From the NCBI GenBank assembly GCA_022822265.1, contig JAJECA010000042.1:1-64000 (forward strand): 64,000 nt of DNA, given 5' to 3'. The position numbers and the translations under genes were made by a program. Of this stretch, positions 31,206 to 39,100 are shown in pieces (position 1 is the first letter of the stretch; every line of letters starts with the position of its first letter). This stretch comes from Acidimicrobiia bacterium (GTDB lineage: Bacteria > Actinomycetota > Acidimicrobiia > Acidimicrobiales > Bin134). The notes beneath the pieces were generated by a model. That model did no database searches and was not told where the DNA came from. It saw only the letters and a program-made list of their open reading frames with translations.

Positions 31206-32252
31206 ATGACCCAGCAGGTTGACGTCGACGGCGGAGTCGACGAGGTAGAGGCCTACTTGCGAGAACGGGGCATGACCGACGGGCTGCCGGTTGTTCCCCC
31301 CACCCCCGAGCGGGTGGACGCCGCGGTGGCCGCCTCCGGGCTGCCGGCCGACCATGTGGTGAGCGACGTGCCCCCGCTGAACGCGCCGGCCACGGTGGAG
31401 AAGATCGCGGTCAACGCGGTGATGGCCGGCTGCTCGCCTGAGGCGATGCCGGTGCTGATCGCCGCCATCGACGCCTTCTGCGACCCGCAGATGAACGCCC
31501 ACGGGGTGCAGACCACCACCAACCCGGTGGGCCCGATGCTGGTGGTGAACGGCCCGATCCGGCATCGGTTGAGCTTCAACTTCGGTGCGGGTTGCTTCGG
31601 GCCGGGGGCTCACACCAACGCCACCGTGGGTCGGGCGCTGCGGCTGGCCTTGGTGAACATCGGCGGGGCCATCCCCGGCGAGGTGGACAAGGCCCCGCTG
31701 GGATGGCCCGGCAAGGCCACCTCGCTGTGCGTGGCCGAGAACGAAGAGGCTTCTCCGTGGCCGCCCTACCACGTGGACATGGGGTTCGACGCCGACGACG
31801 ATGTGGTGACAGTGCTGGCGGTGAACGGGATGTGGCCCATCACCGACATGCACCACGAGCCCGACCAGGTGCTGCACCACGTGACCAACGGCCTGGCCAT
31901 CAGCGGTCCGTGCGGGGGCCATGACGCCCCCAACCCGTTCCCGACCGTGCTGGTGATGAGCCCGGTCATCGCCGAGATGGTGGCCAGCCTTCTGCCCACC
32001 AAACAGGAATTGCGGGAGCATCTATTTGCCGAGGCCCGCGTACCGCTGGACTTCTACCCTCCCTATCGGCGCCAGCCCACCAGAGACGTGCTGGAGAATC
32101 TCGGCGTTGCCATTGAGAACGACCGGGTGCCGATCGTGCCCTCCCCCGACTACTTCGTGATCCTGGTGGCCGGCGGTGCGGGCGGGCTCCAGTCGGCAGG
32201 GCTGTCGTGCATGCTGGGCATGCCCACGAGTCGGCTGATCGCCGCTGGTTGA
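31206..32252 (+). CDS. Conserved protein of unknown function, partner of the UGSC selenoprotein
   Basis: 348 residues, ATG 31206. The N-terminus (VEAYLRERGMTDGLPVVPPT, then PERVDAAVAASG) and LNAPATVEKIAVNAVMAGCS are features I associate with proteins commonly encoded beside UGSC genes, but no function is known to me. Conserved Cys residues occur in MAGCSPE, AFCDPQMNAHGVQT and FGAGCFGPGAHTNAT, plus GPCGGHDAPNPFP. These with His could bind metal or take part in redox chemistry with the selenoprotein. Same strand, 40 bases after the selenoprotein stop, so an operon. No membrane segment. Confidence 0.7.
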   Translation: MTQQVDVDGGVDEVEAYLRERGMTDGLPVVPPTPERVDAAVAASGLPADHVVSDVPPLNAPATVEKIAVNAVMAGCSPEAMPVLIAAIDAFCDPQMNAHGVQTTTNPVGPMLVVNGPIRHRLSFNFGAGCFGPGAHTNATVGRALRLALVNIGGAIPGEVDKAPLGWPGKATSLCVAENEEASPWPPYHVDMGFDADDDVVTVLAVNGMWPITDMHHEPDQVLHHVTNGLAISGPCGGHDAPNPFPTVLVMSPVIAEMVASLLPTKQELREHLFAEARVPLDFYPPYRRQPTRDVLENLGVAIENDRVPIVPSPDYFVILVAGGAGGLQSAGLSCMLGMPTSRLIAAG

Positions 32253-32301
32253 GCTTCGGCCGTTTCAGCTTCCGCCGGTTGGGCGGGGTAACCGGATCGG
32301 G

Positions 32302-32574
32302 TCAGTGGACCTCAAGGCCGAGTTGCTCGAAGATCTCGGCCCGGCGCTGCTCGTAGGTCTCCTCGTCCATTCCCCCGGACTGGTACTTCTCGCTCAGCAG
32401 GCGGAAGTCCTCATACAGCTCGGCTTCTGACTTTCCGTTTGAAGATGGGGCCTCAACCTCTTCCTCAAACGGGGCTTCAAGCTTGCCGTGGCGGCGGGCT
32501 TGCTTGGCCGCAGCCCTCTCGCGCTTGTTCTTTTCCCGCTGTCGCTTTTGAAAGCTCTCTGATCCTCGACCCAT
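32302..32574 (-). CDS. Small charged hypothetical protein
   Basis: 90 residues, ATG 32574. The basic first third (RGSESFQKRQREKNKRERAA and AKQARRHGKLEAP) looks like a nucleic-acid-binding or ribosome-associated tail. The acidic rest (EDFRLLSEKYQSGGMDEETY, EQRRAEIFEQLGL) resembles the short helical SHOCT-like module. No catalytic motif. Convergent to the UGSC-partner gene. Similar small proteins with a KRxREKxKxER start are frequent in bacteria, so a real gene is likely. Confidence 0.65.
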   Translation of the reverse strand: MGRGSESFQKRQREKNKRERAAAKQARRHGKLEAPFEEEVEAPSSNGKSEAELYEDFRLLSEKYQSGGMDEETYEQRRAEIFEQLGLEVH

Positions 32575-32670
32575 GGCAATCCCTAGTCAGACGTTGTTTG
32601 CGCAGAAATGCCATTCTACGCCCTCCCCTGGGCTTTTTGGCACATTTCCACCCAGTTGCATTTTGCCCGC

Positions 32671-33486
32671 TCAGGAGATGAACCGCTCCGCGAACCGCCT
32701 GAGTGAGTCAACCGCCTTGCTGGTGCTCTCCCATGGGGTTACCACCAGCCGGTGGGCCCCGGCGTCCTCCCAACGGCGCAGGTCGTCGAGCGTTTCGCAG
32801 CGCCCCTGGGCGGTGATCTCGATGTCGGGGGCGCCCAGTTCGGCCAGCCGATTGGCGGCGGCCCTCACCGACTCGAAGGAGTCGCCCATGCCCATCCACC
32901 CCTGGTAGCGGGCGGCCCGGCGCAGCGCGGCGTCGGACAATCCGCCCACCAATATCGGGGGATGGGGCTGCTGGACGGGCTTGGGCTCGAACGCCACCGG
33001 CTCGAAGTCGTAGAACTCGCCGTGGTGCTCCACCTCGGGCTCGGTCCAGAGCCGCACGCACACATCCAGGGCCTCATCCAGGCGCCGGCCCCGGGTGCGG
33101 GGGTCCATTCCCGCGGCGGTCCACTCGTTGCGCAGCCATCCCGCTCCCACACCGAACAGCGCCCGCCCGTTGCTCACCCGGTCGAGGGTGGCGAAACCCC
33201 GAGCGGTGGAGAACGGGTGGCGCAGCCCGGCCAGGTACACGTACACGCCAAGGTTGATGCGGTTGGTTTGGCCGGCCAGGTACGAGAGGTAGGCCGGGGC
33301 GTCGTACACCGGCACGGTAGCTGGCACATTGGGATGTTCGACGTCGCCCAGAGAGCCCTCCATCTCCACCGGGAACACCAGATGGTCGGCGATCCAGCAC
33401 GACTCGAAGCCGGCCTCATCGGCGGCCTGGGCCACCTCCACCCATGCCCCCGGGTGCAGCGAGATAAACGGAAACCCGAACTTCAC
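32671..33486 (-). CDS. LLM-class F420-dependent oxidoreductase (TIGR03619-like)
   Basis: 271 residues from GTG 33486 (MKFGFPFISLHPGAWVEVAQ). Barrel elements: ADEAGFESCWIADHLVFPVE (the DH[LV] motif of F420-type members), INLGVYVYLAGLRHPFSTAR, DRVSNGRALFGVGAGWLRNE (phosphate-binding loop, characteristic of this subfamily) and PHPPILVGGLSDAALRRAAR. F420H2 or F420 is the likely cofactor from the subfamily pattern, not proven. Its first bases are 60 bases from the divergent methyltransferase gene. Confidence 0.9.
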   Translation of the reverse strand: MKFGFPFISLHPGAWVEVAQAADEAGFESCWIADHLVFPVEMEGSLGDVEHPNVPATVPVYDAPAYLSYLAGQTNRINLGVYVYLAGLRHPFSTARGFATLDRVSNGRALFGVGAGWLRNEWTAAGMDPRTRGRRLDEALDVCVRLWTEPEVEHHGEFYDFEPVAFEPKPVQQPHPPILVGGLSDAALRRAARYQGWMGMGDSFESVRAAANRLAELGAPDIEITAQGRCETLDDLRRWEDAGAHRLVVTPWESTSKAVDSLRRFAERFIS

Positions 33487-33573
33487 CCTCAGCAACCTAG
33501 TGGTCGCCGTACGATGGCTAACCACGCCTGAGACCGGAGAGGGACCCTGGACCGCAAATTTGCCGCCGCCACC

Positions 33574-34290
33574 GTGAACAGCCTGGGCCTCGACGCCGAC
33601 ACTCGCCTGCTGGCGGTGTGCGCCGGCATTGAGGACTGGGAGCTGCTGACCTCACTGGGTTTCACCGACGTGGTGGTGTCCAACCTGGACGAGGCGTTCG
33701 CCCCGCTGGTTCCCGACGGCGCTTGGTCGTTGCAGGATGCTCAGGCATTGACTTTTGAAGACCGCTCTTTCGACTGGGTGTTCGTCTCTGAGGGGCTGCA
33801 CCACTGCCGCTCCCCCCACCAGGCGCTGGGGGAGATGTACCGGGTGTGCCGGGAGGGGATAGTGGCCATCGAGGCCCGCGACAGCGCGCTGATGCGGCTG
33901 GCGGTTCGGGCGGGCATGGCGGATGCCTACGAGTTGGCCGCGGTTACCGACCAGGGATTCCGCACTGGTGGGCTGGACAACACCAGCGTGCCCAACCACG
34001 TGTACCGCTGGACCGAGGCTGAGGTGGTCAAGACCCTGCGCTCATACGACCCCACAGGAGAGCCCCGCATCGAGTTCCGCTACGGCCTGCGCCTGCCCAC
34101 CGCCGAGGCCACCGGACGCCGCCGGCGTCTGGTCGGGAAGCTGGCCAAGCCCGCGCTCGCTGTGCTGTGTGCGGTATTCAGGCGCCAGCGGAACCAACTA
34201 GCGGTCATCGCCCGCCGCCCCGCGGAGTTGTACCCCTGGCTCCACCTGGTCAACGGCCAGGTCGAGTTCAACCCCGACTACTCGGGTTGA
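33574..34290 (+). CDS. Class I SAM-dependent methyltransferase (type 11-like)
   Basis: 238 residues from GTG 33574; an in-frame CTG at 33547, spaced 5 bases from a GGAGAGGG, would give LDRKFAAATVNSLGL and may be the true start. The Rossmann core shows LLAVCAGIEDWELLTSLGFT (motif I degenerate, CAG in place of GxG), SLQDAQALTFEDRSFDWVFV (motif II/III) and LHHCRSPHQALGEMYRVCRE (typical type-11 post-motif helix). The C-terminal part is basic (GRRRRLVGKLAKPALAVL). Substrate unknown. It overlaps the tail of the converging SDR gene by 13 bases. Confidence 0.72.
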   Translation: MNSLGLDADTRLLAVCAGIEDWELLTSLGFTDVVVSNLDEAFAPLVPDGAWSLQDAQALTFEDRSFDWVFVSEGLHHCRSPHQALGEMYRVCREGIVAIEARDSALMRLAVRAGMADAYELAAVTDQGFRTGGLDNTSVPNHVYRWTEAEVVKTLRSYDPTGEPRIEFRYGLRLPTAEATGRRRRLVGKLAKPALAVLCAVFRRQRNQLAVIARRPAELYPWLHLVNGQVEFNPDYSG

Positions 34291-35048
34291 GGCGGGGGCG
34301 AGCCTGCTCCCAGGCCGCCGTCGGCGGCGTAGTCGCCTCCGGTGCAATAGGAGGCTTGGTCGGAGGCCAGCCACACCACCAGGTCGGCCACCTCGCCCAG
34401 TTCGGCCATGCGCCGAAGCGGCACGGTGGCGCCGTAGTGGCGCTCGTAGTCCTCGTCTTCCCATCCCGGTCGGCGGGTCATCGCGGTGCGCAGCGCACCG
34501 GGCACCACCGCATTCACCCGGATGCCCAAGTCGGCCAGCTCCAGGGCCGCCGTGCGGGTGAGCCCCCGAATGCCCCACTTCGAGGTGGAGTAGGCCGGCA
34601 TCCCCACCGTGCCCTCGAAGGCGCTGGGCGAGCTCAGGTTCACGATCGACCCTCCCCCGCTCGACGCCATGGTGGGCGCGGCGGCCTGGATGCCCATGAA
34701 TGTGCCCACCAGGTTGGTGTCGATCACCTTGCGGAATTCCGCGGGATCGCAGTCCAAAATGGGCACCACCCGGGTGATGGCCGCGTTGTTGACCAAGATG
34801 TCCAAGCGGCCATCGGCGGTGGCCGCATCCACCGCAGCGGCCCATTGCTCAGCATCGGTCACGTCGAGTTCGATGAACTGCGCCCCGGCCTCGCCAGCAG
34901 CCGCGGCCCCGTCGTCCACCCGCTTGTCCGCCGCCGTCACCTGGGCCCCGGCTGCCACCATGCGCCGCACGATTTCGGCACCAAGGCCTCGGGCCGCGCC
35001 GGTGACCAGCGCCACCTTGCCCTCCAATGTCTTTGACATCTCCGTCAT
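34278..35048 (-). CDS. Short-chain dehydrogenase/reductase
   Basis: 256 residues. Cofactor motif VTGAARGLGAEIVRRM (TGxxxGxG), NNAA structural motif, catalytic Ser in VNLSSPSAFEG, and YSTSKWG (Tyr and Lys present). The substrate loop contains RPGWEDEDYERHYGATVPLR. The C-terminus is DYAADGGLGAGSPPPQPE. NAD(P)-dependent alcohol/ketone oxidoreductase of unknown substrate. Start ATG 35048, with an alternative ATG 35039. Confidence 0.9.
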   Translation of the reverse strand: MTEMSKTLEGKVALVTGAARGLGAEIVRRMVAAGAQVTAADKRVDDGAAAAGEAGAQFIELDVTDAEQWAAAVDAATADGRLDILVNNAAITRVVPILDCDPAEFRKVIDTNLVGTFMGIQAAAPTMASSGGGSIVNLSSPSAFEGTVGMPAYSTSKWGIRGLTRTAALELADLGIRVNAVVPGALRTAMTRRPGWEDEDYERHYGATVPLRRMAELGEVADLVVWLASDQASYCTGGDYAADGGLGAGSPPPQPE

Positions 35049-35087
35049 AGGGGGAACAGGCTACGCCGTTATGAGAAGTCGGCCGGT

Positions 35088-36353
35088 GTGAGCACGCCCG
35101 CATCCACTTCCACCGGCCGCCGATTGGGCGAACGGGAGTTCATCTGTTTCATCGCCATGATCAGCGCCGTGTCGGCACTGGCCATCGACACCCTGCTCCC
35201 GGCGTTCTCGGAGATGCGGGATGCGTTCAATCTGCCGGAGGACTCCACCGGCCTGTCGCTCACCATCACGCTGTTCTTCGTGGGCTCGGGTATCGGCAAC
35301 CTGGTTTACGGCCCGATGGCCGACGCTCTCGGTCGCAAGAGGATCCTCATCGGAAGCATGGTGCTGTACGGCCTGGCGTCGCTCATGGCCACCCTGTCGG
35401 TATCGCTGGGCATGCTCTATGTGAGCCGCTTCATCTGGGGTTTCGCCGCGGCCGGCCCCCGCACCGCCGCCCAGGCCATCGTGCGCGACTACTACTCCGG
35501 AGACGCCATGGCCCGGGTGATGACCCTGGTTATGGCGGTGTTCTTCTGGGCCCCGGTGGCCGGGCCGCCGCTGGGCAAGGGCCTGGTGGAGTTGGGCTCG
35601 TGGCGGTATGTGATGGCCTTCAGCGTGTTCACCGCCGTGGTGATCGTGGCGTGGTCGATGCGACTGGAGGAGACGCTGAAGCCCGAGCACCGGCGACCGC
35701 TGACCTTTCGCTCGACGATGGCCGGCTTCCGGTCGGTCACCACCCACCCAGTGACGCTGGGCTACACGCTGGCCACCATGTTCTGCGCCGGCGCCTTTTT
35801 CTCGTTCCTGGCCAGCTCCGAGCTGATCTTCGACGACGTCTTCGATCAGGAGCATTGGTTCGTCCCTTACTTCTCGATCATGGCGGCGGGCATGGGCCTG
35901 GTGACGCTGCTCAACAACCGGGCGCTGCACCGATTCCGGGCCCGCTCGGTGGCGCTCGGGGCGGGCTGTCTACAGATCTGCGCGGCGGCAACCATGCTGG
36001 GCCTGGCCCTGGCCGCCGGAGGCACGCCGCACTTCGTTCTGTGGATCACCATCTTCAGCCTGGCCAACGCCTGCATGGTGGCGTTTTTCCCCCTGGGCCA
36101 GAGCCTGGCGCTTGAGCCCATGGGCGAGATGGCCGGCACCGCCGCCGCCGTGCTCGGCTTCACCATGGCCATGATCGGCGCCGGCCTCGCCGCCATCATC
36201 GACCAGGCCATCAGCGGCTCGGTCACCCCCGTCGCCGTCGGCTACCTCGCCTACGGCACCGCCGCCCTAGCCTGCCAACTCTTCGCCCTCCACCACCAGC
36301 GAACCCAAACAATGGCACCCCGTACGGGATTCGAACCCGTGTTACCAGATTGA
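35088..36353 (+). CDS. Bcr/CflA-type MFS drug exporter; 3' end overlaps tRNA-Glu
   Basis: 421 residues from GTG 35088, twelve predicted membrane helices. FICFIAMISAVSALAIDTLL (helix 1 with family-typical AIDxLLPA), GPMADALGRKRILIGSMVLY (MFS signature between helices 2 and 3) and WAPVAGPPLGKGLVELGSWR (motif C) place it in the Bcr/CflA multidrug group. The final residues (TMAPRTGFEPVLPD) are simply the antisense reading of the tRNA-Glu gene, and the stop codon lies inside it, so the natural end of the protein is only a few codons earlier at about LFALHHQRTQ. Confidence 0.88.
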   Translation: MSTPASTSTGRRLGEREFICFIAMISAVSALAIDTLLPAFSEMRDAFNLPEDSTGLSLTITLFFVGSGIGNLVYGPMADALGRKRILIGSMVLYGLASLMATLSVSLGMLYVSRFIWGFAAAGPRTAAQAIVRDYYSGDAMARVMTLVMAVFFWAPVAGPPLGKGLVELGSWRYVMAFSVFTAVVIVAWSMRLEETLKPEHRRPLTFRSTMAGFRSVTTHPVTLGYTLATMFCAGAFFSFLASSELIFDDVFDQEHWFVPYFSIMAAGMGLVTLLNNRALHRFRARSVALGAGCLQICAAATMLGLALAAGGTPHFVLWITIFSLANACMVAFFPLGQSLALEPMGEMAGTAAAVLGFTMAMIGAGLAAIIDQAISGSVTPVAVGYLAYGTAALACQLFALHHQRTQTMAPRTGFEPVLPD

Positions 36354-36388
36354 GAATCTGGCGTCCTAGGCCTCTAGACGAACGGGGC
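36313..36388 (-). tRNA. tRNA-Glu (anticodon CTC)
   Basis: Cloverleaf on the minus strand: acceptor GCCCCGT/ACGGGGT (first pair G-U), anticodon stem CCAGA/TCTGG with loop TTCTCAA (anticodon CTC), T stem ACGGG/CCCGT with TTCGAAT, discriminator G, and an encoded CCA (36313-36315). The end of the MFS gene overlaps it on the opposite strand. Confidence 0.95.
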
Positions 36389-36453
36389 AGGAACGCCGCA
36401 GTGTACCGGCTGGGACTGGTTTTGGGCGATCCGAATAGGGAGCGCTCCTAGCC

Positions 36454-36837
36454 CTAGCGGAGATCGCGCCAAGCCCATTTGGCACCTCGCAGGAGAAGTT
36501 CAGGGTCACCGGTCCACAGGGTTGCCTCGTGGCTGACGGCGGTGGCGGCGGCGAATGCATCGGCGTAGGCCATGGGATGGTCGGCTTTGATCCGTGCCGC
36601 CTCCATGATCCGATCAGAACTGGGAACTTCAGCGACCACAATTTCGTGAATGTCGCGGACAGTTGCTAATGCGTCTTTTTCTCCAGCTCGTCGGCGGATG
36701 ATGTAGAACACTTCGCCCATATTGATCCAGCTGACCAATGGCTTCTGCTCCCCAAGCAGACCAGCTACCGCAGACGCGGCTGGCTCTTGGTCTTCGAGGT
36801 ATCTCAGAATTGCCCAAGAGTCCAGGACTGCTCTCAA
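36454..36837 (-). CDS. vapC: VapC-type PIN-domain ribonuclease toxin
   Basis: 127 residues. The PIN-domain acidic residues are in RAVLDSWAILRYLE (Asp6), WINMGEVFYII (Glu43), PMAYADAFAAATA (Asp94) and LWTGDPELL (Asp111). The residues ARIKADHPMAYADAFAAATA are typical. It would cleave RNA, often tRNA, when free of antitoxin. The start overlaps the stop of the AbrB-type antitoxin gene by 4 bases, so the order is antitoxin then toxin. Confidence 0.92.
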   Translation of the reverse strand: MRAVLDSWAILRYLEDQEPAASAVAGLLGEQKPLVSWINMGEVFYIIRRRAGEKDALATVRDIHEIVVAEVPSSDRIMEAARIKADHPMAYADAFAAATAVSHEATLWTGDPELLLRGAKWAWRDLR

Positions 36838-37064
36838 TAGCGGGCCTCGCGTTGTCGCTCGATACGCCGCTCTGTTTCCAGGTCTTCGCTTAGCCCGAGG
36901 CCGCGGAATCGACCCTTGAGCGATTCCGTGTCGCGCACCACACGCAGCCCAACATGGTCATCGCAGTCCCAGAAGCTCACTTCGTCCCCGGGCTCAATGC
37001 CATACCGGTCGCGCATCTCCTTAGGAATGACGACCTGCCCTTTGGCTCCAACCTTATAGGTCAT
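36834..37064 (-). CDS. vapB: VapB-type antitoxin with AbrB/SpoVT-like DNA-binding domain
   Basis: 76 residues. The swapped-hairpin AbrB domain occupies the N-terminus (MTYKVGAKGQVVIPKEMRDR, then YGIEPGDEVSFWDCDDHVGL). The basic tail (KGRFRGLGLSEDLETERRIE) wraps the toxin. It should repress its own promoter. A -10-like TATACT (minus strand, 37072-37077) ends 7 bases before the ATG, so the message is probably leaderless. Confidence 0.92.
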   Translation of the reverse strand: MTYKVGAKGQVVIPKEMRDRYGIEPGDEVSFWDCDDHVGLRVVRDTESLKGRFRGLGLSEDLETERRIERQREARY

Positions 37065-37071
37065 ACCACAG

Positions 37072-37077
37072 AGTATA
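37072..37077 (-). promoter_or_regulatory. -10 element of the vapBC promoter
   Basis: TATACT on the minus strand, seven bases before the vapB ATG. Transcription would begin at or next to the A of the start codon, in accord with the lack of a ribosome binding site. A leaderless mRNA is the inference. Confidence 0.5.
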
Positions 37078-37114
37078 ACTTGCCAAGTCGCATCAAACTA
37101 CGATGATTCCCCGA

Positions 37115-38182
37115 CTACGGGCGGGCTTGGTAGATGATGTTGGCGTTGGACTCGGTGACCCGCTCGAAGCTGGAGTATCCGGCGGCGGTGAAGACGTCTC
37201 GCATGGCGGCTTCGCCAGCTTGTGCACCCATTCCCAGCCCGACCGGCTGGGCCAAAGAACACGGGACTCAAAACACGGCCGACGCCCCATAAGACGTGGC
37301 CGCCATGGGGTTCTCGGTCAGGTTTCGGACGTGGCCGTCGAGTGCGAACGGCTCCACCATGAGCACCGAGCCGCCCTCGGCCAGCTGGTTGCGGGCGTGG
37401 GCGGCGATTCCCACCGGGTCGCCCATGTCGTGCAGGCAGTCGAGGAAGAAGATCACGTCGTAGGCGCCCTGGTAGCCCTTGGAGTCGGCCACTTCGAACG
37501 AGGCGTTGAGGAGCCCAGCGTTGGCGGCCAGCTCGGTTGCCTGGTCGATGGACGGGCCGTGGAAGTCGAAGCCGGTGAAGTGCGACTCGGGGTAGGCCGA
37601 GGCCAGGATCTGCACGGAGTCACCGCAGCCGCAGCCCACATCGGCGGCGGTGGCCCCGGCCTTGAGCAGTTCGTCGATCCCGTCGGCGGCGGGGATCCAC
37701 TCGTTGGCCAGGTACATCTCGTACTGGGGGCGGAAGAACCGGGCGGTGGAGGTGAACAGACAGGGGTGGTGGTCACCCCACGCCATACCGCCATCGCCCT
37801 GGAAGGCTTCAAGGATGCCGTCCATGTCGGCGAACATGGCCCGGAACATGCCGATGCCCCCGGCCAAGAACGCGGGGCTCACCTCCCAGGCCAGCACCGC
37901 GGCGGCCTCATCGGAGAGCTTGAACGTGACATCGTCGTCGCCCTGACCGTCGATCTCCACCAACTCGACGGCGGCCTGCTGGCGCAGCCACTCGGTGACC
38001 AGTCGAGGATGACAGCCGACGGCTTCGGCTAAGGCATCCGCCGTCATCGGCCCCGCCCCGGCCATGGCCTGATACAGGCCCAGCTCGTCGCCGATGTGGA
38101 CCATGGCCATGGTGGTAGCCCCGGCCATGTGGGTGGCCACCTCGCCGGCGATCTCGGTTACCCGCTCAATGTCGATGTCCAT
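37115..38182 (-). CDS. SAM-dependent methyltransferase, candidate selenoprotein (TGA at codon 305)
   Basis: 355 residues if TGA (37268-37270) is read as Sec, 304 if it stops. ATG 38182. Residues 1-95 form a winged-helix dimerisation part (DELGLYQAMAGAGPMTADAL, AEAVGCHPRLVTEWLRQQAA). The Rossmann domain has ADVGCGCGDSVQILASAYPE (motif I) and VIFFLDCLHDMGDPVGIAAH. After the TGA the same frame continues VPCSLAQPVGLGMGAQAGEA to TAG, with AAMRDVFTAAGYSSFERVTE, which is the normal conserved end of this family (Rv2258c-like proteins are about 350 residues). The context SAVF-U-VPCSLAQ gives UxxC, and homologues I recall carry Cys there (xxCTPxSLxQ). A SECIS-like hairpin follows the TGA. Nonsense mutation is the alternative. 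Confidence 0.75.
37233..37251 (-). promoter_or_regulatory. Bacterial SECIS-like hairpin of the methyltransferase gene
   Basis: On the coding strand CCCAGCC, loop GGTCG, GGCTGGG: a perfect 7-bp stem and 5-base loop starting with G. There are 23 bases between the UGA and the loop. Stem length and loop size equal those of the UGSC hairpin. It lies within the codons for LAQPVGLGM. Confidence 0.6.
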
Positions 38183-38230
38183 GTCAGTTCCTTCGCGGTG
38201 ATGTACCGGCTGGAACTCTAGGCGGTTGGG

Positions 38231-39100
38231 CTAAGTGGAATAGCGGCCAGTGGTGCGGCGCTTCCAGCCGGCGGCGCCAATGTTGCCGCCGTCCACATGG
38301 ATGGTGGTGCCGGTCACGAATCGGGACATGTCCCCGGCCAGATACACAATCGAGGCGGCGCAGTCATTTACTGAGCCGCCCTCCAGCCACGGCTGGGGGG
38401 CCAACTGCGATCTCTCGTCGGTGCTCTCGTCGCCGAGCATGCGCTCGCCCTCGGTGGGAATCACATCGGGGGCGATGCAGTTGACCCGGATGCCCGCCGG
38501 CGCCAACTCCAGCGACAGGCTCATGGTCAGGTTGGCCTGGGCCGCCTTCATGGCCGAGTAGATGGAAAAGCCGGGACCGGCCCGATGGGCCTCGATGGAG
38601 GTGACGTTGATGATCGACCCCCCGTCGCTCATCAAGGGAATGCAGCCTCGGATGAACCCGGTGACCTGGGTGAAGTTCTCGGCGATGAGCGCGGCCTCGC
38701 CCTTGAGGCTGATGTCGGCGAACGGGGAGTTGAACGTGCCCCCGGCGTTGTTCACCAGCACATCCACCCGGCCATAGGCCTCGCCCACTTCGGCCAGCCA
38801 GGCATCTCGGGGCTCGGGATGGCGGACGTCGAACAGCCCGGTCACACAGCGACGGCCCAGTGCCTCCACTGCGGCGGCGGTGCGGGCCATATCGTCGGCC
38901 TCCCGGTCGCAGATGGCCAGATCGGCGCCGAAGCGGGCCAGCGCCACCGCGGTGGCCGCCCCAATCCCCCGAGCGCCACCGGTGACGATGGCAACCTTGT
39001 TTGTGAGCAGCACGCTGGACGGATCCAACACGTTGTCATCGCCCCAAATGGGAGGCTTATCGCTCTCCAGTCCGCCCAAAGTCCATTCCCAATCAGTCAT
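38231..39100 (-). CDS. Short-chain dehydrogenase/reductase
   Basis: 289 residues from ATG 39100, overlapping the VIT gene stop by 4 bases. After a 40-residue extension with no motif (MTDWEWTLGGLESDKPPIWG), the SDR fold starts with KVAIVTGGARGIGAATAVAL. NNAG, INVTSIEAHRAG (Ser) and YSAMKAAQ (Tyr, Lys) complete the catalytic set, and the C-terminus shows TTIHVDGGNIGAAGWKRR. NAD(P)-dependent; substrate unknown. The pairing with a VIT transporter is probably only transcriptional. Confidence 0.9.
   Translation of the reverse strand: MTDWEWTLGGLESDKPPIWGDDNVLDPSSVLLTNKVAIVTGGARGIGAATAVALARFGADLAICDREADDMARTAAAVEALGRRCVTGLFDVRHPEPRDAWLAEVGEAYGRVDVLVNNAGGTFNSPFADISLKGEAALIAENFTQVTGFIRGCIPLMSDGGSIINVTSIEAHRAGPGFSIYSAMKAAQANLTMSLSLELAPAGIRVNCIAPDVIPTEGERMLGDESTDERSQLAPQPWLEGGSVNDCAASIVYLAGDMSRFVTGTTIHVDGGNIGAAGWKRRTTGRYST

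Noticed and set aside
37268-38182. Methyltransferase as a simple 304-residue protein or a pseudogene.
   Set aside because: Considered, but the conserved C-terminal continuation, the remembered Cys position and the hairpin favour Sec; the pseudogene remains the main rival and is named in the finding.
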